Positions 1 through 7,879 of a stretch of DNA of 64,000 nucleotides are shown one piece after another. The notes under the pieces are model-generated. The model was given only the letters and a program-made list of their open reading frames with translations. It did no database searches and was not told where the DNA came from. This stretch comes from Bacillus sp. SB49 (GTDB lineage: Bacteria; Bacillota; Bacilli; Bacillales; Halobacillaceae): assembly GCF_000469135.2 (NCBI RefSeq), contig NZ_CP048117.1, positions 1,401,501 to 1,465,500 of the forward strand, written 5' to 3'. The stretch's first letter is position 1. Every line of letters begins with the position of its first letter. Made by a program: the position numbers and the translations under genes.

Positions 1-162
1 TAGATTAACATTTCCTAAGTTATGTACCTTTTTATGTAATAATACTAGTTCTAAAGTATACAATAAAAAGTTACTAGAATTTAAGAGCGATAAAAAATCT
101 AAGGAGGTTAAAGGAGTTTACCTTCAGTAACTTGAATAATTTATTTGGAGGAATAAATCATT

Positions 163-648
163 ATGAAAAAGTTGATTTTTACATTTCTTTTGCTTTTATT
201 GGCTTTAACACCTCTTTTGCTCGGTGCTAAAAACGTAAGTGCAATGTGTTATGGTGGGTGGAGTATTGGTGAACCTTCACCTATGGGTGACACGACTAGG
301 GATAGTAATATCGTCACAGATGAGCACTCATCTATAAAGGGAGGAGCTACTATTGAATGTGGGGGAGGTTCTCCCAGAGGTTGGGGTTCTGTAAGATCAG
401 GCAGTACATATAGCCATACAACAAGTAAAGGAACAAAAATTTATAATAGGTCAGGTGGATCATCACGAGCAAACAGCGATTTTTGGAATACTGTTTCTCC
501 GGGTGCTAGTTATAAAAAATATGTGAAGTATGATGGTTCTACTACATTTGTTAAATTCCCAAAAGAAGGTAATGTTAGGTATTACAAGAGTCACAGTGGA
601 CAGGAACCTTCATTATGGTTTGGGAAAGAAAAGATTAGATACAAATAG
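163..648 (+). CDS. Secreted hypothetical protein
   Basis: A 161-residue protein with a clear Sec signal peptide: Lys-Lys, a long Leu-rich core, and a likely VSA cleavage site near residue 27. The mature part is rich in Gly, Ser and Tyr, has two cysteines and ends in basic residues. GGAGG at 147-151 supports this ATG. It lies 12 nt before the next ORF, so the two are probably co-transcribed and share the terminator at 1118. I do not recognise the family. A secreted small protein with a cytosolic partner could be a toxin/immunity pair, but that is only inference. Confidence 0.75.
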   Translation: MKKLIFTFLLLLLALTPLLLGAKNVSAMCYGGWSIGEPSPMGDTTRDSNIVTDEHSSIKGGATIECGGGSPRGWGSVRSGSTYSHTTSKGTKIYNRSGGSSRANSDFWNTVSPGASYKKYVKYDGSTTFVKFPKEGNVRYYKSHSGQEPSLWFGKEKIRYK

Positions 649-660
649 AGAGGGATGTTA

Positions 661-1101
661 ATGATTACAAACGTAGATATGAAAGTTTGGAACCCTAAGA
701 ACTATATTCATGGTGCTTATCTAGAAAAAGTGGAATTTGGGGAAACAAACGACGGCCTAGTTATTGTGGTTGAAAACGAAAATTTTATGATGCATTTTAA
801 TTATGACAAGTATGAGTTTGGTAACTTTGTCTTAGCCTTTCGTTTTACTGATGAGATGAAAAGTAGTTCATTATTAGAATTAGCTTCTAAAGCACGTACT
901 AATTATTTCGGGAAAGATGATAAGAGTTGGTATTTATATAAGATGGCCAATTCTGAATTTCTGGACTGGTATGATGATCAGCCAGGACCAGGTAGAGATC
1001 TTTATGGTATTCAACATCATGTTATTTCAACCTCAGAAACTACCTTTGAAATTTTATGTGAATATGAGCCAAGGATCAATATTGTAGAAAAGAATACTTA
1101 A
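661..1101 (+). CDS. Hypothetical cytosolic protein, partner of the upstream secreted protein
   Basis: A 146-residue acidic, aromatic-rich protein with no signal peptide or membrane segment. An in-frame ATG also occurs at 655, but it touches the AGAGAGGG ribosome site (647-654). ATG 661 has better spacing and is preferred. It follows the secreted protein by 12 nt and ends just before a strong terminator. Size and composition fit the varied SUKH/immunity-type proteins, but no diagnostic motif was seen. Confidence 0.7.
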   Translation: MITNVDMKVWNPKNYIHGAYLEKVEFGETNDGLVIVVENENFMMHFNYDKYEFGNFVLAFRFTDEMKSSSLLELASKARTNYFGKDDKSWYLYKMANSEFLDWYDDQPGPGRDLYGIQHHVISTSETTFEILCEYEPRINIVEKNT

Positions 1102-1117
1102 TCAATTTGTTATTGGG

Positions 1118-1148
1118 CCTCACCTTTATTACATAGGGTGAGGTTTTA
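1118..1148 (+). terminator. Rho-independent terminator
   Basis: CCTCACC (1118-1124) pairs with GGTGAGG (1137-1143) and is followed by TTTTATT. It closes the two-gene unit 163-1101. Confidence 0.8.
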
Positions 1149-1190
1149 TTCTTTCGAGATCTAAGAGTAAAATAAAGGAGATGTGTAAGA

Positions 1191-1236
1191 AGTCTCGAAA
1201 TCAAGTCTTTCGCTAATGGGGGCTTTTCTTTAATAA
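1191..1236 (+). repeat. 46-nt cassette repeat, copy R1
   Basis: CTCGAAATCAAGTCTT, 8 nt (TCGCTAAT), GGGGGC, then a tail ending AATAA. It has the same architecture, orientation and length as the copies at 44-55 kb. It lies upstream of the glyoxalase-fold gene. Confidence 0.85.
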
Positions 1237-1282
1237 TATGCTTTGAAGCAAGTGAAGATAAGAAATATAGGAGGTATTTTCA

Positions 1283-1753
1283 TTGATTAAGGGTCTATAC
1301 GAAGCACATTTGCCGGTAAGTGACTTAAATAAGTCGATTGAATTCTATGAAGGACTAGGGTTGAAGTTTGACCATAAAGTGGAAGATAGATTAGCTTTCT
1401 TATGGATTGTAAAAGACCAAAGTTGGGTTGGCTTATGGAAAACCGATAAAGTTGAGGTAGAGTATCATCCTTCAATTAGACATATAGCTTTTGAAGTATC
1501 TTTAGATGGTTTGAAAAACTCGGTTAACTGGCTAAAAACTAAAGGTTATAAACCGAGAAAAGCTTTTGGTTTTGATCCTATTGAACCATTCGTGATGCCA
1601 AATCCTAATGGAGAGTTTGCCCATGCAAAGGTACATTTTAATGACCCGGATGGAAATAGTTTAGAGTTCATTTGTAAAATTAGTAATCCTAACAATTTGA
1701 CAGAGAAAATGTATCTAAGTGAATGGGAAGAATCAAATAGACTAACGAAGTAG
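1283..1753 (+). CDS. VOC (glyoxalase/bleomycin-resistance fold) protein
   Basis: A 156-residue vicinal-oxygen-chelate domain. The N-terminal YEAHLPVSDLNKSIEFYEGLGL and the C-terminal HFNDPDGNSLEFI are the usual first and last strands, with HIAFEV in the middle supplying a likely metal ligand. The start is TTG 1283, supported by AGGAGG at 1269-1274. The gene sits alone between repeat copies R1 and R2, so it is a one-gene cassette like those at 43-56 kb. Substrate unknown; relatives act on glutathione adducts, fosfomycin or aromatic compounds. Confidence 0.85.
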   Translation: MIKGLYEAHLPVSDLNKSIEFYEGLGLKFDHKVEDRLAFLWIVKDQSWVGLWKTDKVEVEYHPSIRHIAFEVSLDGLKNSVNWLKTKGYKPRKAFGFDPIEPFVMPNPNGEFAHAKVHFNDPDGNSLEFICKISNPNNLTEKMYLSEWEESNRLTK

Positions 1754-1806
1754 TATGCAGCATAGACGATACATATGGAGACTAAAGTAAAAGAAAAGCT
1801 ATGATA

Positions 1807-1850
1807 TATCTCAATATCAAGTCTTTCTGTATGGGGGTTATCCTTTAATG
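1807..1850 (+). repeat. 46-nt cassette repeat, copy R2 (44 nt, slightly degenerate)
   Basis: TATCTCAATATCAAGTCTT, 7 nt, GGGGGT, then a tail with TTTAAT. It lies 53 nt after the stop of the glyoxalase-fold gene. No further copy follows until 43.2 kb, so this is the downstream end of the local unit. Confidence 0.8.
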
Positions 1851-1914
1851 CCTTCTATTAACGATAGGCGGTTTTGCTTTAAAATCTTCGCAAAAAGTGA
1901 ATGGAATGTCTAAT

Positions 1915-1952
1915 AAACACTCGCTCTTTTCCAGAAAGGGCGGGTGTTTTTT
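1915..1952 (+). terminator. Rho-independent terminator
   Basis: AACACTCGCTCTTT pairs with AAAGGGCGGGTGTT, followed by T6. It separates the repeat-flanked unit from the sigma-factor operon. The rest of the 1754-2087 gap holds only R2 and the promoter region. Confidence 0.8.
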
Positions 1953-2042
1953 GTATGCAGATTAGTGGAGAATTCAGTACCCAGTAATTATGGTAGAAGA
2001 AACAGGACCGGGGGTACTTTGTTCGGTTTTTTTTTATATTTT

Positions 2043-2070
2043 TGTAAGATATTTGAGTTTATCGCGTCTT
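2043..2070 (+). promoter_or_regulatory. Possible ECF-type promoter
   Basis: TGTAAG, a 16-nt spacer and CGTCTT lie just upstream of the sigma gene. This resembles the AAC/CGTC layout of ECF autoregulatory promoters. The -35 element is imperfect, so the call is tentative. Confidence 0.3.
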
Positions 2071-2090
2071 ATATGTAAGGAGGTGAGATG

Positions 2091-2576
2091 GTGACACAGC
2101 TTGAGGATATTTATCCTACATACTTTAAAGACGTATTCTTATATGTGTATAGTTTATCCTGCGATAAGAATATCTCTGAAGATATCACTTCGGAAACTTT
2201 TATGAAGGCATTAAGATCGTTAGACAGTTTCAAAGGGGATAGCGATATCCGTGTTTGGTTATGCCAAATTGCCAAAAACAGTTACTACTCTTATTTGCGT
2301 AAGAAAAAAAGCTTTGTAGATCTTGAGTCTGTTCCAGAACCAGCCAGCGGAGACAATGTAGAGCAAGAAATAGCCACTTCAGAAGCGTCTGGAAAGATAC
2401 AGGAAGTTATCCAGAATTTAAAAGAGCCATACAAAAAGGTCTTTACGCTCCGTGTATTTGGAGAACTGTCATTTAAGCAAATTGGCAAATTGTATGCAAA
2501 AAGTGATAACTGGGCTTGTGTTACTTATCACCGCGCTAGAGAAAAGATTAAAGCGCGATTGGAGGATTATCGATGA
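2091..2576 (+). CDS. ECF-type RNA polymerase sigma factor
   Basis: About 161 residues with sigma region 2 (VFLYVYSLSCDKNISEDITSE, then WLCQIAKNSYY) and region 4 (LKEPYKKVFTLRVFGELSFKQIGKL), the size and order of ECF sigma factors. AAGGAGGTGA (2077-2086) fits GTG 2091 better than the adjacent in-frame ATG 2088. The stop overlaps the next ATG (ATGA), so translation is coupled to the anti-sigma gene. The signal sensed is not evident. Confidence 0.9.
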   Translation: MTQLEDIYPTYFKDVFLYVYSLSCDKNISEDITSETFMKALRSLDSFKGDSDIRVWLCQIAKNSYYSYLRKKKSFVDLESVPEPASGDNVEQEIATSEASGKIQEVIQNLKEPYKKVFTLRVFGELSFKQIGKLYAKSDNWACVTYHRAREKIKARLEDYR

Positions 2577-3478
2577 AGATCAGCTGTAATGTGATCAGGG
2601 ATATACTGCCGTTATATGCCGAGGATATGGCAAGTCAAGATACCAGAGATCTAGTCGAAGACCATATAGCTTCTTGTGAAAACTGCAAAAAACGCCTTGA
2701 AGAAATGCGGACTTTTGAAGAACCGCCAGTAGATACCGATATAGCTCCCTTAAGGAACATACAAAATACGTTGCGAAGGAAAAAGCTGCAGACGATTATA
2801 TTTTCAGTCATGGTAACATTGGTTTTTGCAGTGGTTACAATCGCTTATCTGACAACGCCGGCATACCTATCTTATAATGAAGATGCAGTTTCAATCATGG
2901 AAAAGGATGACGGAACTGTACGTTTGAATTTTAGTGAAGAAGTCGCTGGATTTGATGTAACCGAATATCCAGCAGCGGGCAATTCAGGATATGTCTATGA
3001 TATAACGACGTGGGAAACGATCTGGCACCAGAAAATAAGCAGAAACAACGTAGAAAATACGGTCTTAAACCCGAATGGGGAAACGGTCGCTTCCGTCTAC
3101 TATTACAATACCGATGGAAGTGAAAATACTTTAATTTATGGGGATCCCATAACAGATGGTTCTGTTATGACGTTACCTCGGGTTGTTTTAAGTTATTATT
3201 TGTTGTTTGCTGTAGGTTTTTCACTTATTTGTGGAATTGGATTGGTCCTATTCCGTAAGAACGAGAAAATAAGAAATGGACTAGAAAAGATTATTCTACT
3301 GCCTATCTCTTACCTGTTTGCTCACTTCCTTATAAAAGGTCTTCACTCTTCCACTTACCTTGCTGGACGAGACTTTTATCTAATATTACTAGTCACCATT
3401 CCTTTATATTTTGCGTTGTCAGCTGGACGGAACATATTAAAAAAATTATTAAATAAAAAGCCGAAAATCACTTCATAA
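2573..3478 (+). CDS. Zinc-finger (zf-HC2) transmembrane anti-sigma factor
   Basis: 301 residues. The N-terminus has Cys5 and HIASCENC, the H-x3-C-x2-C zinc-binding anti-sigma motif. A membrane segment follows near residues 75-100, then an extracytoplasmic domain, then three or four C-terminal hydrophobic segments. Overlap with the sigma gene and the motif indicate it holds that sigma factor at the membrane until signalled. The multi-span C-terminus is longer than in single-pass relatives. Confidence 0.87.
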   Translation: MKISCNVIRDILPLYAEDMASQDTRDLVEDHIASCENCKKRLEEMRTFEEPPVDTDIAPLRNIQNTLRRKKLQTIIFSVMVTLVFAVVTIAYLTTPAYLSYNEDAVSIMEKDDGTVRLNFSEEVAGFDVTEYPAAGNSGYVYDITTWETIWHQKISRNNVENTVLNPNGETVASVYYYNTDGSENTLIYGDPITDGSVMTLPRVVLSYYLLFAVGFSLICGIGLVLFRKNEKIRNGLEKIILLPISYLFAHFLIKGLHSSTYLAGRDFYLILLVTIPLYFALSAGRNILKKLLNKKPKITS

Positions 3479-3489
3479 TAATGTTTTTT

Positions 3490-3535
3490 GGATTGAAAAG
3501 GGAACCCATTTTTAATGAGGTTCCCTTTTCAATCC
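3490..3535 (+). terminator. Terminator of the sigma/anti-sigma operon
   Basis: A perfect 17-bp inverted repeat (3490-3506 and 3519-3535) with a 12-nt loop. The U-rich part lies inside the 3' arm. It sits between convergent genes and may serve both. Confidence 0.7.
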
Positions 3536-3602
3536 AATATTAAATGTTGTGAGTAACAGCGTAGGGGAATTTCTCGACGATTGGAGAGAGGCGGTAGCTT
3601 TA

Positions 3603-4037
3603 TCAGGTTTCTTTCATGATATGGCGGAAAATCAATGGAGCGAATAAAGAGAAGAGGAGTACACTTAACGTTACCCACCAACCGACAGATTTAAATGTGT
3701 CTTCGGGAATGATGAATGTGTATCCCAAATAGGATAAGAACAAAACACCTTGAAGCACTTTCAATGTTTTTGCATCGGCTTGATTCTTCTCCGCTACAAG
3801 TCTCTCATCCGTCTCGGATACAATAATTTTCGGGTTCTTTTTTATTTTCATTAGTTTAAGGAAGGAAGTCAGTGCTGCACTGAGAGGAATAAGTGATAAG
3901 GCTAAAAAGGCTTTGCTGTTAGGAAAAGAAATGGACGTTGTTTCGAGAATAAACCAGGTGATAAACAGGGCTAAGCTGACAAATAACGATATACCAATGG
4001 TTAATTTAGTTTCTTTAACTAATTTTTCAGCACGCAT
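3603..4037 (-). CDS. Four-span membrane protein, partner of the XRE regulator
   Basis: 144 residues with hydrophobic segments near 13-32, 42-62, 94-110 and 118-138 and a basic loop between the second and third. The start follows the stop of the upstream HTH gene by 3 nt, and GGAGGAATGATC at the junction gives coupled translation. Small membrane protein plus short XRE regulator pairs are common in Bacilli; the membrane protein's role is unknown. Confidence 0.75.
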   Translation of the reverse strand: MRAEKLVKETKLTIGISLFVSLALFITWFILETTSISFPNSKAFLALSLIPLSAALTSFLKLMKIKKNPKIIVSETDERLVAEKNQADAKTLKVLQGVLFLSYLGYTFIIPEDTFKSVGWWVTLSVLLFSLFAPLIFRHIMKET

Positions 4038-4040
4038 TGA

Positions 4041-4235
4041 TCATTCCTCCCAGAATAAATCATCTAAAGTTTTATTTAATGCTTTACATATGGCCGTACA
4101 CAATTTCAGACTCGGGTTATAGTTTCCAGATTCGATTAAATTAATGGTCTGCCTTGTAACCCCTACAATATCTGCTAATTTTTCTTGAGAAACATCGGCT
4201 TCAACACGGGCGATCTTCATTTTTTTGTTTTTCAA
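4041..4235 (-). CDS. XRE-family helix-turn-helix regulator
   Basis: A 64-residue single-domain Cro/CI-type HTH: VSQEKLADIVGVTRQTINLIESG is the canonical helix pair and KALNKTLDDLFW the usual C-terminal end. It is the first gene of a two-gene minus-strand operon. A long palindrome overlies its promoter, suggesting autoregulation. Confidence 0.9.
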   Translation of the reverse strand: MKNKKMKIARVEADVSQEKLADIVGVTRQTINLIESGNYNPSLKLCTAICKALNKTLDDLFWEE

Positions 4236-4262
4236 AAAATATCCTCTCCTCCTCCTACATTT

Positions 4263-4313
4263 ATATTATTCAATACATTACAAAATGTCAATTATAAATT
4301 ACATTTTGTAATG
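4263..4313 (-). promoter_or_regulatory. Promoter with overlapping palindromic operator for the XRE gene
   Basis: On the minus strand, TTGACA (4291-4286), a 17-nt spacer and TAATAT (4268-4263) form a good sigma-A promoter. A 13-bp inverted repeat (4276-4288 and 4301-4313, arm CATTACAAAATGT) covers the -35 region. Occupancy would block RNA polymerase. Downstream, 4314-4549 holds no gene I can support. Confidence 0.65.
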
Positions 4314-4549
4314 TGATTTGAGGAGGAGTTTCATCATTGGTTAGAAAAGCATCTGGGGAAACTGGAATTTTGGATTCGAGGTATAGGGAGGGGCTGTCGT
4401 TCAATTAGAACCATCACTTTTCATTAGATGTATATGGTTGTAATTTCCAAATTACGGCAAGTTTGATAGGATGTATTTAATTACCTATCACAGATTAAAT
4501 TGCTTAGAACATGTGAAAGGAAATAGCACTTGCGGAGAGGAGAAGGTGG

Positions 4550-4765
4550 ATGTTTTCAAATAGGAAAACCAAAAAAGGAAAATGGCTTGCTTACTTAGGT
4601 ACATGGATTTTCGCTGTTGGACTAGCATTTAGTGAGATTTTTGATTTAGATGGTATGCCCAAACTATTAGAGGCTGCATCGATCCCTATGTTAGTAACAG
4701 GACTATTGATGATCATTACATCCAATTTCTTTAATAAGAAACGTTCTATAAAAACACTAAGGTGA
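4550..4765 (+). CDS. Small two-span membrane protein
   Basis: 71 residues with a basic N-terminus, hydrophobic segments near 13-30 and 42-60, and a basic tail. GGAGAGGAGAAGG precedes the ATG. The stop overlaps the start region of the next ORF, so the two are probably an operon. Family not recognised. Confidence 0.6.
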   Translation: MFSNRKTKKGKWLAYLGTWIFAVGLAFSEIFDLDGMPKLLEAASIPMLVTGLLMIITSNFFNKKRSIKTLR

Positions 4766-4782
4766 AGGTGGTGTCACTAACA

Positions 4783-5013
4783 ATGGACGATGTAGTAAGG
4801 TGTCCTGAATGTGGTAAAGAGTTGAAGCAAGGATATATTTTCTCGCCTCGAAGAATTTGCTGGTCCGACTCGCCTGATTCAATCTTTGCTGATTTTGGAA
4901 GTGAAACATTAATAGATGACGCATGGTTAAAAGTCAAAAAAAATCCAGCCTTGAGGTGTCAGGAGTGCAGCATAGTTATTTTTAAACATAAGGAAAACAA
5001 CGATAAAAGATAG
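4783..5013 (+). CDS. Zinc-ribbon protein, PF20097-like
   Basis: About 76 residues. CPECGKELKQGYIFS at the N-terminus and CQEC near the C-terminus form a four-cysteine zinc ribbon, with a central tryptophan after the first knuckle as in small PF20097-type proteins. ATG 4783 is preferred (AAGGTGG upstream); GTG 4762 or 4771 are possible. Function unknown. Confidence 0.65.
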   Translation: MDDVVRCPECGKELKQGYIFSPRRICWSDSPDSIFADFGSETLIDDAWLKVKKNPALRCQECSIVIFKHKENNDKR

Positions 5014-5023
5014 GCGTATTTTC

Positions 5024-5083
5024 TTGAAGAAACATGTTTTAGCCTTTATTACACTCATCGTGATGACTGGATGCAGTAATTAA
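5024..5083 (+). pseudogene. Truncated lipoprotein: signal peptide and lipobox only
   Basis: From TTG 5024 the frame reads a lipoprotein signal (LKKHVLAFITLIVMTGCSN) and stops two residues after the lipobox Cys. Short coding-like scraps follow in other frames up to about 5180. I read it as a decayed lipoprotein gene, though a genuine 19-residue lipopeptide is possible. The gap 5014-5398 holds nothing else except the hairpin at 5190. Confidence 0.4.
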
Positions 5084-5189
5084 TGAAGGATGGAGACTTC
5101 CAATTTTTAAATCGTAAAACCACAACGGTTCGTTTTTGCATGAACGAGTTGTTTCATAGGATGGGAGTGGAATGTTCGTGATAAGCCAA

Positions 5190-5222
5190 AAGGACTTCCA
5201 CAAAAATAAGAAGTCCTTACTT
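5190..5222 (+). terminator. Hairpin, probable terminator
   Basis: AAGGACTT (5190-5197) pairs with AAGTCCTT (5211-5218), with a U-rich flank. It lies beyond the zinc-ribbon gene and the decayed lipoprotein. Confidence 0.5.
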
Positions 5223-5398
5223 ATGGGTAATATCAACATTACGCTTCAGCACAGCCGCAAAAAAGCAACGATTTCATTAGGATAATGTGGATTTAAGTTT
5301 TTTGGATGGTGACGGTACCTTCAGGAGAGGATTCTTCAGGTCATTACGGGATACTCCTTGATAGTTTTTCTCCTATTATGCTGGTTCTTCGCTTCGTG

Positions 5399-6454
5399 TT
5401 ACTGACCTATCAATGGATAGGTGCTGCTTTCTTTCAACGTATCATTTATTATTTGAACTTCCCATGCATGGAAGTCAAGCGCCGCCAATTGAATCGCATT
5501 CTCAAGTACAGACTGATCCGCTTCCGTTACCATGTCTTCATCCATTGTGTATTGCACCGCAGCCACACCGTTTGTCAGGGAAGAGTCGACAATTTGTATC
5601 CCTTCGACAATGGCTGACGAGTAAAACGAATCGGCATGATCTATGGTGCCCATCGCATCTATAGTCTCTGGAAAAGTGAGGGGCTCATCGTTTTCATTTA
5701 CCACTTGCTCCTCCAGCTCACCACCAGGGAGAAATAGGGTTTCTTCTAATGCTTCGTCATAAATCGTATAGTAACCGCGTGTTAAACCTTTTTCATCTTT
5801 AACGTCAATCGATTCATCGACGGATCGCTCAGCTAATGTCAAACCTTTTTCACCATCAGGGTTTAAAAAAGTAATCTCTTCAACTCCATAAAGATCACTG
5901 ATCCCATATAACGCGTCGAAGAATAAGGTGCTTTGAGTAGAGGTTGTGGATAATTCATTCCCATCTTCATGGAAGTGGATGTATAGGTGCGGCCATTCAA
6001 AGGATAGATCAGCGTACGAGCGGAGTATATCCTGCTCAGACGGGTCATTCTTTAAAAGTGACATTTCCAGGCGTTCTTCAGGTGAAAGTGCTTGTTTTTC
6101 TTCCTTATCACGGTGTATAGCGTATGCTGTATAAAACCGACTTCCCTCATCGAATACTTGAGTATCAATAAAATAATCAGGATTCTTTTGTGCTCCGCTG
6201 TAAACGTCTGTGCTGCTCTCGTCATCATTAGAAGTTTCAGCTTCACCTGAGGAGTCGATACTTTCAGCGTCCCCATCATCCGCGTTATTTTCGCTCTTAA
6301 CATCGTCTCCTGTGCTGCCGTCCAGCGATTCCGAACTTTCATTTTCAACAGGCTCAGAGGTTTGCCGATCTGTCTCCTCCTGTGAGCTTTGACATCCAGC
6401 AATGAGTAAAAGCACAGCCGTCAACAAGAATAGATTCATCGTTTTTTTAACCAT
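5399..6454 (-). CDS. Lipoprotein with acidic linker, possible GerMN-like domain
   Basis: About 351 residues. MVKKTMNLFLLTAVLLLIAGC is a lipoprotein signal with lipobox IAGC. An acidic Ser/Glu/Asp-rich linker of about 70 residues follows, then a folded domain. The start is set by AGGAGGG upstream of ATG 6454; the longer frame to 6514 has no ribosome site. The C-terminal part (SSLTNGVAAVQYT through AIQLAALDFHAWEVQI) resembles the GerMN fold of spore and lipoprotein sensors, but this is by eye. Confidence 0.7.
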   Translation of the reverse strand: MVKKTMNLFLLTAVLLLIAGCQSSQEETDRQTSEPVENESSESLDGSTGDDVKSENNADDGDAESIDSSGEAETSNDDESSTDVYSGAQKNPDYFIDTQVFDEGSRFYTAYAIHRDKEEKQALSPEERLEMSLLKNDPSEQDILRSYADLSFEWPHLYIHFHEDGNELSTTSTQSTLFFDALYGISDLYGVEEITFLNPDGEKGLTLAERSVDESIDVKDEKGLTRGYYTIYDEALEETLFLPGGELEEQVVNENDEPLTFPETIDAMGTIDHADSFYSSAIVEGIQIVDSSLTNGVAAVQYTMDEDMVTEADQSVLENAIQLAALDFHAWEVQIINDTLKESSTYPLIGQ

Positions 6455-6506
6455 TAAATCCCTCCTGATCCATATATACCCTTTAGGTGGTTTCTTGAAA
6501 ATCATT

Positions 6507-6653
6507 TCCCGCATATCGATACTGGGAAATGCGATTCAGATCAATGAGGATACGCTCGGGGCCGGCGGATGGTATGAGTCTTATACATACGAAGAAGGCG
6601 AACAGTATTTCGGTCCCTATGTATATAAAGGAGAAGAGCTCAACAGAATCTAA
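6507..6653 (+). pseudogene. 3' remnant of an unidentified gene
   Basis: The last ~48 codons before the TAA at 6651 have protein-like composition (LGAGGWYESYTYEEGEQYF, then GPYVYKGEELNRI). Upstream the frame runs antisense into the lipoprotein gene without a usable start. The 5' part was probably lost. The rest of 6455-6845 shows only the hairpin at 6793. Confidence 0.4.
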
Positions 6654-6792
6654 CGGAATAATGGACGACGTAGAACCGTTGATTTAATCCATATCTGCAT
6701 AATTACAAAAAATCAACAGCTTGATCGTGATTTCGGCCACACTATTTACCAGCCAGTGCATCTGAATTTACCACTTTGCGACTATGCGTTTA

Positions 6793-6830
6793 CTAAAAGA
6801 AAAAGAAATCCTTCTTAATGAAGAATTTCT
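6793..6830 (-). terminator. Terminator of the DUF6440-like gene
   Basis: On the minus strand AGAAATTCTTC pairs with GAAGGATTTCT (one mismatch), followed by TTTTTCTTTT. Confidence 0.7.
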
Positions 6831-6845
6831 GTAATCGTACAATTT

Positions 6846-7058
6846 TTACTTGTCTTCTTCTATTTGTGCTACTATAACTTCACCATTCTTATCTAATAAA
6901 GGGGTGAGAGTGCATCCTTGCGCACTCCATGTGTAAATATAGTTAACACCTGTTTCACGATCAACCCATATAGATATCATACTCCCTTGTTGAGAAGTTT
7001 GTATCAACTTTTCATCAAAACGTTTATTCTCTTTTTTCTCTTTTTTATGGAACATCAT
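6846..7058 (-). CDS. DUF6440-like small protein
   Basis: 70 residues. The core ISIWVDRETGVNYIYTWSAQG followed by LTPLLDKNGEVIV matches the short beta-rich DUF6440 pattern. A charged Lys/Glu N-terminus precedes it. AAGGAGT upstream supports the start. It has its own terminator and lies downstream of the ABC genes. Function unknown. Confidence 0.75.
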   Translation of the reverse strand: MMFHKKEKKENKRFDEKLIQTSQQGSMISIWVDRETGVNYIYTWSAQGCTLTPLLDKNGEVIVAQIEEDK

Positions 7059-7132
7059 TTACCACTACTCCTTATATATTTTAAGATACCTAATCTAATT
7101 TCTTCTCCATACATTTTATTATTTTCCAGTAG

Positions 7133-7879
7133 TTAACTATCTAATCCATTTTTCTTGTATGCAAAAATAAAGATAACTAAAGAAATAATGAACCACCCGG
7201 ACAACACACTAATATCTGTTAGGTTCCATTGGTATCCAATCTCAGAATATATACTGTTGGAAAAATTCGTTAACACTCCTGTGTAAGTATAGTCAAGCAT
7301 AGCGGACAAATCTTCTTGGAACAGTTTGAGTGCAGGTACTGATGTTAAAAGTAACGTAATCGGCATTGTATATAAGGATGTTTGTGTTTGGTTTTTAGTA
7401 AGGATTCCAATTATATATCCAATTATAAGACTGATTAAACTAGCTACTGTTGTCAGGAGCAAGTAACTTCCAAATTGGACATCCCCAAAAGAGGATCCAC
7501 TAACAGGTATCATAAGAATATTTACTAGAATCAGGATAAGTAATGGAGGTAGAAGAGTCCCAATCAAGTACTCTAAGCCGTTTACCGAAGATGTCATTAG
7601 AACTCGTAAAGTGTTTTTTTCCTTTTCTTCTGCTAAAGGGCCACTGCTCATTGAAATACCAGCTATTGCGATATTAAAAACAATCCCAAAGCTAAGAGCA
7701 TATGCATTCGTAGAAAAGTTAATTCCTTCCTCACTTACATCTAAATCCGGCATTAGATTTTTTATAGCAAATACAAACCCTAATGCAAGAATGGGGGCTA
7801 ACATCACACTGGTATTACTTAATAACGTCTGAAACTTCATTCCTACGATTGCTTTTATCTTTCTTAATGAAATGTTCAC
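7133..7879 (-). CDS. ABC-2 type transporter permease
   Basis: 248 residues with six likely membrane segments and the GPLAEEKEKNTLRVLMTSSV loop typical of ABC-2 permeases after the second span. The start overlaps the end of the ATPase gene by 4 nt. With it this forms a two-component exporter; substrate unknown, often antimicrobial peptides or lipids in this family. Confidence 0.88.
   Translation of the reverse strand: MNISLRKIKAIVGMKFQTLLSNTSVMLAPILALGFVFAIKNLMPDLDVSEEGINFSTNAYALSFGIVFNIAIAGISMSSGPLAEEKEKNTLRVLMTSSVNGLEYLIGTLLPPLLILILVNILMIPVSGSSFGDVQFGSYLLLTTVASLISLIIGYIIGILTKNQTQTSLYTMPITLLLTSVPALKLFQEDLSAMLDYTYTGVLTNFSNSIYSEIGYQWNLTDISVLSGWFIISLVIFIFAYKKNGLDS

Noticed and set aside
3548-3600. 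Further degenerate cassette repeat
   Set aside because: TTTCTCGACGATTGG followed by GGCGGTAGCTTTATC resembles the repeat but the spacing and G-block do not fit.
4337-4408. Short ORF from TTG 4337 after GGAGGAG
   Set aside because: Only 23 codons with no protein-like pattern; treated as intergenic.
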